A stretch of DNA of 64,000 bases from assembly GCA_009783025.1 (NCBI GenBank), contig WRHY01000007.1:3989-67988 (forward strand), given 5' to 3'. Origin of the DNA: Desulfovibrionaceae bacterium. GTDB lineage: Bacteria; Desulfobacterota; Desulfovibrionia; Desulfovibrionales; Desulfovibrionaceae. Shown here piece by piece: positions 1-8,383 of the stretch. Both the position numbers and the translations under genes were made by a program. Every line of letters begins with the position of its first letter. Positions within the stretch are counted from its first letter, which is position 1. The notes beneath the pieces were generated by a model. The model was not told the origin of the DNA. It ran no database searches and was given only the letters and a program-made list of their open reading frames with translations.

Positions 1-958
1 GATTATCGGCACCGGCAAGGCTATTCAGAGATTGCGTCAGCAGGGAGAAAGATTCGCCCACAGCAACCAGCCCATCCTGCTTACCGGCGAAAGCGGCACG
101 GGCAAGGAACTGGTGGCCCACGCCATTCATGCCGCCAGCAGGCGAGCCAACGAATGCTTTGTGCGCATCAATTGCGCGGCCCTGCCGGCTGAACTGATTG
201 AGTCGGAACTTTTTGGGTATGAGGAGGGCTCTTTTACCGGGGCGCGTTCCGGCGGCAAGGTGGGCAAGTTTGAAATGGCCGACGGCGGGACCATTCTTTT
301 GGATGAAATCGGAGAAATCCCGTTGCCCATGCAGGCAAAGCTGCTCAGGGTGCTGGAGCACCGTGAGGTGCAAAAGATAGGCAGCAATAACACGGTTGTT
401 TCGGACTTTCGCCTGATCGCGGCCACCAACCGGAACCTCGAAGAGATGATGCAGCAGAATTTGTTTCGCTCGGACTTGTTCCATCGCTTGAACATTCTTC
501 ATCTGCACGTGCCTGCCCTGCGCGAGCGCACCGAGGATATCCCGCTTCTTTCCGTGCATTTTTTGAAAAGCGTGGAAACTTACTACCGCCAGGCCGTAAC
601 GCGCATTGACAACAACTTGTTTGAAGTGCTGCGCAATTACAGTTGGCCGGGAAACATCCGTGAACTGAAAAACGTCCTGACCTTTGCCATCTGTTCCATG
701 GAAGCCGGGTGTACCGTGCTCAGCGCGCGCCATTTGCCGCCCAATCTTATTGAAAAGAGTCTGGCTTCGCCTTTGCGCGCGAAACAATCGCTGCATGAAG
801 CTCAGGCCTGGGCCATGCGTGAAACCATTGCCGAAGCCCTGTGCAACTGTAACGGCAATAAAAGCCGGGCCGCCAAGGAACTGGGCATTTCCCGCACCGA
901 ATTGTATAAAAAAATCAAAAAGTTCGCCCTGGATGGACAAGGCGCCGTCGATCTGTGA
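1..958 (+). CDS. sigma-54-dependent activator (bEBP), C-terminal part, cut by window edge
   Basis: The frame is open to the window edge, so the N-terminal sensor is missing. What remains is the AAA+ central domain and DNA-binding end of an enhancer-binding protein. Walker A GESGTGKE, the sigma-54 contact loop in the variant form GSFTGA (usually GAFTGA), Walker B ILLDEIGE and the WPGNIREL signature are all visible. A Fis-type helix-turn-helix (NKSRAAKELGISRTELYKKI) ends the protein. Such proteins use ATP to open sigma-54 promoters from upstream sites. It lies just before an AT-rich region with palindromic sites and a sigma-54 promoter, so it probably controls the aquaporin operon and, by the shared site, the 15-32 kb operon. 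The sensed signal is unknown because the sensor is outside the window. Confidence 0.93.
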   Translation, partial: IIGTGKAIQRLRQQGERFAHSNQPILLTGESGTGKELVAHAIHAASRRANECFVRINCAALPAELIESELFGYEEGSFTGARSGGKVGKFEMADGGTILLDEIGEIPLPMQAKLLRVLEHREVQKIGSNNTVVSDFRLIAATNRNLEEMMQQNLFRSDLFHRLNILHLHVPALRERTEDIPLLSVHFLKSVETYYRQAVTRIDNNLFEVLRNYSWPGNIRELKNVLTFAICSMEAGCTVLSARHLPPNLIEKSLASPLRAKQSLHEAQAWAMRETIAEALCNCNGNKSRAAKELGISRTELYKKIKKFALDGQGAVDL

Positions 959-996
959 CTTCATTGGTCAGCGGTGTTTCATGCCAATTATTCGCC

Positions 997-1300
997 AATG
1001 TACATTATTTGTTTACACTTTCAAAAATGTGAAAAATTTGAATTATTTTATAAATATAGCGCACTGCACAGGGAATTATTCAAATACAGCTTGTGCGCGA
1101 TATGTTCACAATAGTTTACATTTTTGCACACTTTTGTATTCACAGCGCACACTTTTTTTGTTTCCGCTGCCTGCCTCTTTGTTTTTTCTGTAATATAACT
1201 CCGTATATTTGTTAATTTTCCCACTGCGCCAGCCAAGCGACGGCACATCCTGACGCACAGCGCAACTGTGTACACATGCCGTGCTGTGCGTATAAAAATA
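997..1300. promoter_or_regulatory. AT-rich upstream activating region with TGTGTACACA-type sites
   Basis: This gene-free, AT-rich stretch separates the activator from the aquaporin gene. It contains AATGTACATT (997-1006), GTTTACAC (1011-1018), a cluster TGTTCACA/GTTTACAT/TGCACAC (about 1103-1131) and the perfect palindrome TGTGTACACA (1267-1276). The last sits in a block (1266-1278 and the following 25 bases) that recurs, in the same orientation relative to a sigma-54 promoter, at 32576-32540 on the minus strand. The palindromic block ends 129 bases before the -24 box. These are read as binding sites of an enhancer-binding protein. That is inferred from pattern and spacing. Confidence 0.6.
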
Positions 1301-1406
1301 CCCCTCGATATATTCTCCTGACATGCTTTTTACCGTCTCTTTCTCCTTTGAATACATGATGATTTCCAAAGAACCATTCCGGAAGGGCAACCAGGCCGGT
1401 CCGCAA

Positions 1407-1422
1407 TGGCATGTTTGATGCA
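1407..1422 (+). promoter_or_regulatory. sigma-54 promoter of aquaporin operon
   Basis: TGGCATGTTTGATGCA matches the -24/-12 consensus TGGCACG-N4-TTGCA, with GG and GC at the correct 12-base register. Transcription would start near 1433, about 25 bases before the aquaporin ATG at 1459. An enhancer-binding protein gene and palindromic sites lie directly upstream, as expected for this promoter class. Confidence 0.7.
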
Positions 1423-1458
1423 CTGTAAGCATATCACCTGCCGGATAAGGAAACGTGT

Positions 1459-2298
1459 ATGCTTACATCTCAGCGTGAATGCGTCGGCGAGTTATTGGGA
1501 ACGTTCATCCTTGTGCTGATCGGCTGTGGGTCGGTGGCGGTTTCCGTGTTGTTTGAGGCGCTGCAAGGCCTTTTTCAGATCGCGGCTGTCTGGGGCCTTG
1601 GCGTGGCGCTCGCCATCTATGCCACGCGCCATCTTTCCTGCGCCCATCTGAACCCGGCCGTTACCCTGGCCATGGCCGTCAGCGGCCGCATGAACGCGGG
1701 CAAGGCGCCCGTCTATATCCTGGCCCAATTCGCCGGGGCTTTGCTGGCCGGACTGGTGTTGTACGGACTGTTCGGACCTTCCATTGCCGCCTATGAAAGC
1801 GCCCACGGTATTGTCCGGGGCAGCGCGGAGTCCGTGCTCACGGCCCGGATGTTCGGGGAATACTACCAACTGCCCGGCGGCGCGGCAGTGGTGTCCATGC
1901 CCTTGGCCATGGCAGCGGAAGGCTTTGGCACGTTCATGCTGGTGTTCATCATTTTTTCCCTGACCGAAGGCTGTAACCTGGGACGGCCGGATCACAACCT
2001 GGCGCCCCTGTTCATCGGCCTTACGGTCACCGTGTTGATCTGCCTGCTGGCTCCGCTCACCCAGGCCGGTTTCAATCCGGCCAGAGATTTTGGCCCCCGC
2101 TTGGTCGCCTGGGCGGCGGGCTGGAGGGAAGCCGCTTTTCCCGACCGCTCGGGCGGTTTCCTTTTGGTCTATATTCTGGCCCCCATCCTGGGCGGACAGG
2201 CTGCGGCGCTCTTTTTCACCCGGCTGGTGGAGCCGCTCATGAAGGCTCCGGCAACGGCCTGCACCTGTAGCACAACAAAAGAAGGGACGACGCGATGA
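1459..2298 (+). CDS. aquaglyceroporin (MIP family channel)
   Basis: 279 residues, six membrane segments and both half-helix motifs: HLNPAVT (NPA at 65-67) and GFNPARD (NPA at 206-208). The Asp after the second NPAR (D210) is typical of GlpF-type glycerol channels rather than strict water channels, so a small neutral solute such as glycerol, methanol, urea or H2S is possible. Start supported by AAGGAAA upstream. It follows a sigma-54 promoter and its stop overlaps the next start (ATGA), so it is co-translated with a G3E GTPase. No glycerol kinase or other glycerol gene is nearby, which argues for another substrate. Confidence 0.92.
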   Translation: MLTSQRECVGELLGTFILVLIGCGSVAVSVLFEALQGLFQIAAVWGLGVALAIYATRHLSCAHLNPAVTLAMAVSGRMNAGKAPVYILAQFAGALLAGLVLYGLFGPSIAAYESAHGIVRGSAESVLTARMFGEYYQLPGGAAVVSMPLAMAAEGFGTFMLVFIIFSLTEGCNLGRPDHNLAPLFIGLTVTVLICLLAPLTQAGFNPARDFGPRLVAWAAGWREAAFPDRSGGFLLVYILAPILGGQAAALFFTRLVEPLMKAPATACTCSTTKEGTTR

Positions 2299-3404
2299 AA
2301 AAAACCACTTTGATCATAATCGGTGGTTTTCTGGGTGCGGGCAAGACCACCTTGCTTTGGGAAACCGCCCGTCGGCTTGAAAGCTGTGGCGAACGCCCCG
2401 GCCTTATCACCAACGACCAGGCCTCCGGCCTGGTGGACACCGCCCACCTCAGCCGTGGCGGCAATGCCGTGGTGGAAGTCAGCGGCAGTTGTTTTTGCTG
2501 CAACTTCAATGGATTTATGGAAGCCGTCGATCACTTGCGCCAAAAAGCCGGGGCATCTCCCATTCTGGCCGAACCCGTGGGCAGTTGTACGGATATTTCC
2601 GCCACCATTCTGCAGCCGGTGAAAATGGACCTGGCAAACAACCTGCGCCTCGCCCCTTTTTCCGTGCTGATTGATCCGCAGCGTCTGGACAGCCTGCTGC
2701 TGGGCGGCACAGCGGGTCTGCACCCCAGCGCGGCCTATATTCTCATCAAACAGCTTGAAGAGGCGGATATCATTGTCATTTCCAAGGCAGATCTGCTGAC
2801 GACAGGGCAACGCCTCGACCTCACCGCCGGTGTGCGTGAACGCTGGCCCAACGCCTCGGTCCATGCGGTCAGCGCCGTCAGCGGCCAAGGCCTGGACGCC
2901 TGGCTGGCGGAAGTACAAAAAGACTCAGGCGCGGGCGCGTATGTAACGGATGTTGATTATGACATCTATGCTGAAGGCGAGGCTGTTCTGGGCTGGTTGA
3001 ACGGCACCTATCTGCTCACGGGATGGGATGTGAATTGGGACGCGCTGGGACGAACCCTTCTTGCCGCCCTGGGCGGTGGTTTTGCGCGCGAAGGCCTTGC
3101 CGTGGGCCATGTGAAACTTTTTCTGCAAACGCCTTCCGGCTTTCTGCTCGGCAATCTGACCGGCGGCCTCGGCGTGCAGGGCGAAACACGCGGCAGCGCG
3201 GGCAGAGGCGGCCAGGCCGAACTGATAGTGAATGCCCGCGTGGAAACAACGCCCGTCCGCCTGCGGCAGTCGGTCGAACAAGCGCTTCGCGCCGTCTGCG
3301 GCGATGCCGTGCGCCTGGAAACCATCGGCAGTAACTGTCTGAGTCCTGGCCGTCCTCACCCCACCTATCGCGTTGACCGTGTGATAGAGGCTGTTTCTCA
3401 ATAA
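2295..3404 (+). CDS. CobW/G3E-family GTPase
   Basis: 369 residues. Walker A GFLGAGKTT (11-19) is followed by the metal-binding CxCC motif CFCC (66-69) and a guanine-specificity SKAD motif. A C-terminal CobW-like domain follows. G3E GTPases deliver or insert metals (Co, Ni, Zn) or assist cofactor enzymes such as B12-dependent mutases. It overlaps the aquaporin gene by four bases and is therefore in the same sigma-54 operon. A second G3E protein lies in the 15-32 kb corrinoid operon that shares the control site, so a role in loading or maintaining a metal methyltransferase is a reasonable inference. The exact client is unknown. Confidence 0.85.
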   Translation: MKKTTLIIIGGFLGAGKTTLLWETARRLESCGERPGLITNDQASGLVDTAHLSRGGNAVVEVSGSCFCCNFNGFMEAVDHLRQKAGASPILAEPVGSCTDISATILQPVKMDLANNLRLAPFSVLIDPQRLDSLLLGGTAGLHPSAAYILIKQLEEADIIVISKADLLTTGQRLDLTAGVRERWPNASVHAVSAVSGQGLDAWLAEVQKDSGAGAYVTDVDYDIYAEGEAVLGWLNGTYLLTGWDVNWDALGRTLLAALGGGFAREGLAVGHVKLFLQTPSGFLLGNLTGGLGVQGETRGSAGRGGQAELIVNARVETTPVRLRQSVEQALRAVCGDAVRLETIGSNCLSPGRPHPTYRVDRVIEAVSQ

Positions 3405-3407
3405 TTC

Positions 3408-4619
3408 TTAGGTCTTTGTTTGTCCCGGAATGGCATAGGTGAGGGCAAAGGAAAGCAGCGATGTGGCGATAAAAAACGCATAGGCCATGTCATAGGATCT
3501 GGTGGCGCTGTATGACAGCCCGATAACGTAATACCCGATCGATTTTGCGCTCACAAAAAGGAGCAACAAGCCATAGACCGCGCTGAATCTGCGTTTTCCA
3601 AAAATAGAGGCGGTCAGGCTTGGGAACAGCGTCCAATATCCGCCCATGCACATGCCCATGCTTACGGCAAAGAGGAAGGCCACGGCATTGTTCTGGGGGA
3701 TAAAGTGCAGGCACAGGCTGGCTACGCTCATGGTCAAGAGCAGTCTTGTGGCTCGAAGCGCGGACACTTTGTCGCTTACCCACCCCCATGCATATTTGCC
3801 GAGAGCGCCGCAAAGCGCCGTGAAAGACAAAAACAGCATCGCCGCCTGGTCGGAAAAACCGCTGTCGGTGAATTTGAGCTTCAACTGTCCCGCAAGTCCG
3901 GCCGCCAGCATAAAACCAAGAGCGAACAATATGCCCACGCACCACACCTGGCGTGTTTGCAGCAAGCTGCTCCAGGGAACCGCCTCTTCGGCGTCAGCGT
4001 TCGCCTGATCCGTAGCGCCCGGAGTTCCCGGCGTCCCGTCAGGAGTCAATCCCAACTGCGCCGGTTCCAGTACCCATAGCCAGCACAGCGGCGCGGCGGC
4101 AAACAGCAGCATGGCGCTGAGAAGCCACAGGGCCGTGCGTATTTCCATGAACTGCAACAACAGAAAAAGCGTCAAGGGAAGCGTTGCGCCGGAAATGGAA
4201 GTGCCCATATTGACAATGCCGAACGCCCTGCCCCGGTATTGTACGAACCAACGGCTCATACAGGTGTTGGCCAATGCTCCGCCAAAGGCTTGGCCGGACG
4301 ACCACATCAGGGTCAGCGCGCAGATAAACAGGAGGAAATTGCTGGTGTACCCCATGACGAAATAGCCCAGCGCGCCTCCCAAAGCGCCGGCAGTGGCAAT
4401 GCCGCGCATGGAAAAACGCAGGGCAAGCCTGGAAACAAAAGAAGCGCTGAGCATGGCGATGAAAGAGGCCACGGCCTGCCCGGCGCCGAAATCGCCCCTT
4501 GACCAGCCATACGTGGCTGACAGCGGTTCAATAAGCACATTGAGGAGATAAATCCCGGCGCCTTGAAGCAGAACATTGCCCAGACAGAAAAAACCGCTGA
4601 GCCGCCAGCCGTAAAACAT
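3408..4619 (-). CDS. MFS transporter, OxlT-like
   Basis: 403 residues with about twelve hydrophobic segments in two halves around a hydrophilic centre (about residues 190-215). The N-terminal pattern (FYGWRL, then a Y-x-W-S/T-R motif) is that of the oxalate:formate antiporter/monocarboxylate group of the major facilitator superfamily. Substrate is probably a small organic acid. AGGAG precedes the ATG. It converges on the G3E GTPase gene with only three bases between stops. Upstream (4620-4904) is a palindromic repeat and then the ferredoxin-nitroreductase gene on the same strand, so it may be the last gene of the SDR/ThDP/nitroreductase operon or have its own promoter. Confidence 0.85.
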   Translation of the reverse strand: MFYGWRLSGFFCLGNVLLQGAGIYLLNVLIEPLSATYGWSRGDFGAGQAVASFIAMLSASFVSRLALRFSMRGIATAGALGGALGYFVMGYTSNFLLFICALTLMWSSGQAFGGALANTCMSRWFVQYRGRAFGIVNMGTSISGATLPLTLFLLLQFMEIRTALWLLSAMLLFAAAPLCWLWVLEPAQLGLTPDGTPGTPGATDQANADAEEAVPWSSLLQTRQVWCVGILFALGFMLAAGLAGQLKLKFTDSGFSDQAAMLFLSFTALCGALGKYAWGWVSDKVSALRATRLLLTMSVASLCLHFIPQNNAVAFLFAVSMGMCMGGYWTLFPSLTASIFGKRRFSAVYGLLLLFVSAKSIGYYVIGLSYSATRSYDMAYAFFIATSLLSFALTYAIPGQTKT

Positions 4620-4636
4620 AAAAGCTCCTAATGGTC

Positions 4637-4800
4637 AGTTGGGGCTCCGCCCCAAACCCCCTGAGGGGACTCTGTCCCCTCAGACTCCCCTGGCAGGGGA
4701 CTGAGTCCCCTGCACCCCCATACCCTGAAAACAGCGTCGCTGTTTTCAGGAATATTGCGGGTCAAGGGGGCCACGCCCCCTTGCAGGGTGGTTTGGAGGT
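4637..4800. repeat. GC-rich palindrome array (family R1, copy 1)
   Basis: Five hairpins stand in a row with tri- to tetranucleotide loops: TTGGGGC/GCCCCAA (4639-4655), TGAGGGGAC/GTCCCCTCA (4662-4682), CAGGGGAC/GTCCCCTG (about 4694-4712), CCTGAAAACAGC/GCTGTTTTCAGG (4724-4750) and CAAGGGGGC/GCCCCCTTG (4763-4783). The sequence then ends in GTGGTTTGGAGG. Related copies occur at 8329-8383, 19519-19642 and 63901-64000. No coding potential is evident. Confidence 0.85.
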
Positions 4801-4904
4801 GTGGTCAGTGATGATAAGGCTCACGTTCATCTCATCGAGAGTATCGCTGGATGAAGACCTTTGCGTCACTGGTTCGCGTCCCTCCAAAATAATAACTTTA
4901 GGGA

Positions 4905-5699
4905 TCAGGCATATTCGATTCTGACAGGCTTGCGCGGCGGTAAGCGTTGAAATGTATGGACGGGGTAGCCGAACAGCAGACCCGCGCAAAGTTCGCGCTT
5001 TTCCGGCAGGCTGATTCCCAGATCCGTGCCGCTTCTCGCGGCGGAGATCACAAAGCCCGCCCAACAGGTGCCGAGGCCGTAGCTGTGGAGCGCCAGTTCC
5101 AGGTAAGAAAGCGCCGCGCCGGCGTCATGGTTTTTCCAGGGGGAATCCTTCCCGGCGTGAGCAAGGAGCAGGGCGGGAGCCCCGCGCATAACCGGATCCC
5201 GCCCCTGCTCGAACAAGCTTGCCACGCGGGCGTATTTTCCCTGCTGCATCTTTGCCCAGGCCGCGACTTTGGCTGTTATGCCGTGTAAGCGCTCTTTCCC
5301 TTCAACAAGTATCCATTCGACTTGCTGGCTGTTTCCCGCGGTCGGGGCGTAACGGGCATGTTCCAGCGCGCGCAGAATGAGTTCGTGCGACACTTTTTGT
5401 TCCGTATAGGTACGCGTGGAGCGGCGCGCCTTGAACAGGCCTTCCCGTTGGCGCTCCTCCAGAGGAGCGATGACACGCGGCGGCAATTTCAGCGGGTCGC
5501 CTGCATCAAGAGAGATGGCCGCGGCCGGACATACAGCCGCGCAATGGCCGCACCCGTTGCACCTGTCCACCGCAGCGCTGTCTATGGCGATTTCGAGCGC
5601 TGGATTTCGCATGAATATATCTTGGGTGCAGATTTCAATACAAACCGCGCACTGAATACATTTTGCGCTGTCGATAGAAAGGGTGCGGCTGTTCATCAT
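4905..5699 (-). CDS. ferredoxin-nitroreductase fusion protein
   Basis: 264 residues. The N-terminal third carries two [4Fe-4S] motifs, CIQCAVCIEIC and CNGCGHCAAVC. The remainder is a nitroreductase-fold flavoprotein (RRSTRTY near residue 92, then PTAGNSQ). Such fusions pass electrons from ferredoxin to FMN and reduce nitro, enone or similar groups; the physiological substrate is usually unknown. Its ATG overlaps the stop of the ThDP enzyme gene in ATGATGA, so the two are translationally coupled. A second in-frame ATG follows at once, so the start may be 5696. Role in the operon is probably a redox step on the product of the ThDP enzyme or SDR, which is inference. Confidence 0.88.
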   Translation of the reverse strand: MMNSRTLSIDSAKCIQCAVCIEICTQDIFMRNPALEIAIDSAAVDRCNGCGHCAAVCPAAAISLDAGDPLKLPPRVIAPLEERQREGLFKARRSTRTYTEQKVSHELILRALEHARYAPTAGNSQQVEWILVEGKERLHGITAKVAAWAKMQQGKYARVASLFEQGRDPVMRGAPALLLAHAGKDSPWKNHDAGAALSYLELALHSYGLGTCWAGFVISAARSGTDLGISLPEKRELCAGLLFGYPVHTFQRLPPRKPVRIEYA

Positions 5700-7384
5700 T
5701 TTATTTTGTACGCTCCAAGATTCGCCAGTGAAGTGCTTGCCGGGCTTATAATTTCCGGATCGGCCACAACATTTATGAGGGCCACTTTCTTTGAAGCAAA
5801 AGCTTTATCAAGGGTCGCGGGCAGATCATCCGGGTTGGTCACCAGAAAACCCTCTCCACCCATGGCTTTCACTATTTCATGGTACGGGGTGAATCCCAGC
5901 CAGGCGACAAAATCAAAGGGGCGTCCGAAACGCAATTGCTGGCTGTGGCGGATCATGCCCCAACTCTGGTCATTGCAGACCACAATGACAAAATGCATGT
6001 TGTGCCGTATGGCGGTGTTGATCTCCATAAAGTTGAAGCCCAGGGAGCCGTCCCCGGTAACAAGGGCGAGGCGGCTTTCCGGGTACAGCAGCCGTGCGGT
6101 GACCGTATTGCAGATTCCCCCGCCTATGCAGCCGAAAAGGCCGTGATCGAGCAGCCTGTAGGGCTTTCTGACAGTGCGGCCAAGTTGCACCCAGGTGTGC
6201 GTGTCGCCGCCGTCCGCGATGATGATGTCGTCTTCGCCGCTCATATACTTGTCCACTTCATAGACAAGGCGCTGCGGATGAATGGGCTGGGCGCCGCTGG
6301 TCATGTTGGGCATCTGTTTTTCAATGAAAGCCGCTCTTTCTTTGTTGATGTAAGTAATCCACGGCATTGTCCGTTCAGGCGAAACCTCTTCTTTTTCCAG
6401 GATTTCATTGAGTTCGCGCACAAACGCGCCGGCATCACTGAAAACAGGCAGGGCTATATGGCGATTGCGGCCGATTTCCTCCGGTTCCACATCCACCTGG
6501 ATAATGTCGGCATTTTTGTTCAACAAGCCGCCAAAGGCCTCCACCAGGCTGATACGGTGCCCAAGGATGAGGAAGAGGTCGGCATTCAGATAGGCGTTGG
6601 TGCCCGCGCCGTTTCTGCTCGGATGGGCATGGCCGAAGCACAGCGGGTGTTCGTCCGAGACAATGCCGCGGCCCATGTTGCAGGTAAACAGGGGGGCCCC
6701 GGTTGTTTCCATGAGCTTTTGGATGTCCGGCCCGGCTTTGGCGTAGCCCGCGCCGCTTCCCGCAATAATGATGGGCTTTTGCGCTTGCAGGAGCATTTTT
6801 GCCGCTTTGAGCGCGGCGTTTCTGTCCACAGGGGCGGACAGCGGTTCGGTTTTGAAATAGGTGGCCTCTTCGTCGGGAATCGCGGCGCCGAGCACATCGC
6901 AGGGCAGTTCAAGAAATACCGGGCCGGGACGGCCGGAATAGGCGGTGCGGTAGGCCATTTCCACATACTCCGCCGCACGTTCCGGACGGGTGCATACAAA
7001 CGCTTTTTTGACCATGGGAATGGCGCAGGCCACTTGGGGGGCGTCCTGCAAATCAAGTTTGTCACGATATTCCATGCCGGCGGCGCCCGCGATGATCAGT
7101 AAAGGCGTGTTGCAGAACATGGCATGCATCATGGGAGTGAGCGCATTGGTAAAACCCGGTCCGGCCGTGAGCATGGCCACGCCGGGCTTGCCGGTCATAC
7201 GCCCGTATGCGTCCGCCATAAATGTGGCGCCCTGCTCGTGGCGGGTGTCTATGAGCTGCACCGGGCTGTGCTCAAGATGCATGTGTATATGGTTGAGGTG
7301 CCCTCCGGTGAGGGTAAAGACATATTCCACCCCTAAATCGATAAGAGCCTTTGCAGCGGCTTCTCCACCAGTCTTCGCTTTCAT
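5696..7384 (-). CDS. thiamine-diphosphate-dependent enzyme, acetolactate synthase/2-hydroxyacyl-CoA lyase-like
   Basis: 562 residues with the three-domain layout of the acetolactate synthase superfamily: N-terminal PYR domain with the catalytic glutamate in DTRHEQGATFMADAYGR, a central domain, and a C-terminal PP domain with the ThDP/Mg motif GDGSLGFNFMEINTAIRH followed by ND. These enzymes make or break C-C bonds next to a carbonyl. I see no decisive signature for acetolactate synthase proper, oxalyl-CoA decarboxylase or sulfoacetaldehyde acetyltransferase. AAGGAG precedes the ATG. It lies between an SDR and a nitroreductase in a sigma-54 operon opposite a TctCBA carboxylate importer, so it probably works on an imported carboxylic acid. 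Confidence 0.85.
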   Translation of the reverse strand: MKAKTGGEAAAKALIDLGVEYVFTLTGGHLNHIHMHLEHSPVQLIDTRHEQGATFMADAYGRMTGKPGVAMLTAGPGFTNALTPMMHAMFCNTPLLIIAGAAGMEYRDKLDLQDAPQVACAIPMVKKAFVCTRPERAAEYVEMAYRTAYSGRPGPVFLELPCDVLGAAIPDEEATYFKTEPLSAPVDRNAALKAAKMLLQAQKPIIIAGSGAGYAKAGPDIQKLMETTGAPLFTCNMGRGIVSDEHPLCFGHAHPSRNGAGTNAYLNADLFLILGHRISLVEAFGGLLNKNADIIQVDVEPEEIGRNRHIALPVFSDAGAFVRELNEILEKEEVSPERTMPWITYINKERAAFIEKQMPNMTSGAQPIHPQRLVYEVDKYMSGEDDIIIADGGDTHTWVQLGRTVRKPYRLLDHGLFGCIGGGICNTVTARLLYPESRLALVTGDGSLGFNFMEINTAIRHNMHFVIVVCNDQSWGMIRHSQQLRFGRPFDFVAWLGFTPYHEIVKAMGGEGFLVTNPDDLPATLDKAFASKKVALINVVADPEIISPASTSLANLGAYKIK

Positions 7385-7424
7385 GAGAGTACACTCCTTT
7401 ACAACGTTTCAAAGGTAAACCGCT

Positions 7425-8231
7425 TTACAATTCCGTGATCTGCCCGCCGGTCACATTGATGGCCTGGCCTGTCATATAGCTTGATTGTTCCGATACCAGG
7501 AAAGCCGCCACGCTTCCCACTTCCTCGGGCGTGCCGATGCGTTCCATGGGGACTGTGGTGAGCATTTTGTTCATGGCTTCTTCGGCGGTGATGCCAAGGG
7601 CTTTGCCTTCCCGCTCAAAGCGGCGCATATTCATATCCGTCAGTATCTGGCCCGGACAGATGGCATTGGCGCGTATGCCTTGAGCGGCGTATTCCACGGC
7701 CAGGCATTTGGTGAGCATGATGATGCCCGCCTTGCTCGTGGAATAGGCGCTGCATGTGGGCAGTGGGCGTTTGCCCGCCCTGGATGCCAGGTTGACAACG
7801 CAGCTTCCTTTGACCATCAGGGGCAAAAAGGCCTGAATCATGGAGAACGGACCGAAAAGATTGACTTCAAGAACCTTGCGCCAATGCGCCGGATCATAGT
7901 CTCCAAGAAGCGTCGCGCCCATGTTCATACCGGCGTTGTTGACCAGCGCGTGCAGCGGAAGCTTCAGGTCTTTGATCGTCTGGACGAGGTTCGCGATATC
8001 GCCGGGGGAGGTTACATCCAGGTCCGCCGCGATAGCCATTACGCCGTACTCTTTTTCAAGCAGTTCGCGGCAGGTGTCGATGTTCCTCTGCCCGCTGTGC
8101 GTGGGAGGAAGGTCGGCCAGCACGATGTGCATGCCGTTTTCCGCAAAGGCTTTGGCAATGCCGAAACCTATCCCGCCGGGATGGCTGGCGCCGGTGATCA
8201 GGGCAAGTTTCCCTTTCAGATCCTGGTACAT
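7425..8231 (-). CDS. short-chain dehydrogenase/reductase
   Basis: 268 residues. It has the Rossmann glycine motif TGASHPGGIGFGIAKA, the NNAG motif, an active-site Ser in NLASRAG and the catalytic YSTSK, and ends with the usual MTGQAINVTGG. It is a classical NAD(P)-dependent SDR oxidising or reducing a hydroxyl/keto group. It is the first gene after a consensus sigma-54 promoter (8299-8314) and is followed by the ThDP enzyme 40 bases later. The substrate is probably the acid brought in by TctCBA or a derivative of it. Confidence 0.92.
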   Translation of the reverse strand: MYQDLKGKLALITGASHPGGIGFGIAKAFAENGMHIVLADLPPTHSGQRNIDTCRELLEKEYGVMAIAADLDVTSPGDIANLVQTIKDLKLPLHALVNNAGMNMGATLLGDYDPAHWRKVLEVNLFGPFSMIQAFLPLMVKGSCVVNLASRAGKRPLPTCSAYSTSKAGIIMLTKCLAVEYAAQGIRANAICPGQILTDMNMRRFEREGKALGITAEEAMNKMLTTVPMERIGTPEEVGSVAAFLVSEQSSYMTGQAINVTGGQITEL

Positions 8232-8298
8232 GGTATCCCCGTTGTTGCATTAACAGATCCGCAAAACGCCATGAAGGCGTCCCATAATAGACGGTATA

Positions 8299-8314
8299 GG
8301 CAAAAAGCGTGCCG
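8299..8314 (-). promoter_or_regulatory. sigma-54 promoter of SDR-ThDP-nitroreductase operon
   Basis: On the minus strand the sequence reads CGGCACGCTTTTTGCC. GG and GC are in the exact -24/-12 register and CACG-N4-TTGC matches consensus. The start site would fall near 8288, about 55 bases before the SDR ATG. The activator gene lies immediately upstream and a second close match (CGGCACGGCTCTTGCT) lies on its other side, before tctC. Confidence 0.75.
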
Positions 8315-8328
8315 CCTTGTCAGAGCTG

Positions 8329-8383
8329 TTTTCAGGAATGCCGGGTCCAGGGCCGGCCAGGCCCTGGCGGGGTGGTTTGGAGG
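8329..8383. repeat. GC-rich palindrome repeat (family R1, partial copy)
   Basis: It matches the right part of the 4637-4800 copy: TGTTTTCAGGAAT, then a hairpin, then GGGTGGTTTGGAGG. The hairpin here is CCAGGGCC/GGCCCTGG, whereas the other copy has CAAGGGGGC/GCCCCCTTG, so the two arms changed together. The element ends directly against the stop codon of the activator gene. Confidence 0.75.

Noticed and set aside
5696..7384. Oxalyl-CoA decarboxylase or sulfoacetaldehyde acetyltransferase
   Set aside because: The OxlT-like transporter nearby made this tempting, but no formyl-CoA transferase or phosphate acetyltransferase is near and no diagnostic motif was seen.
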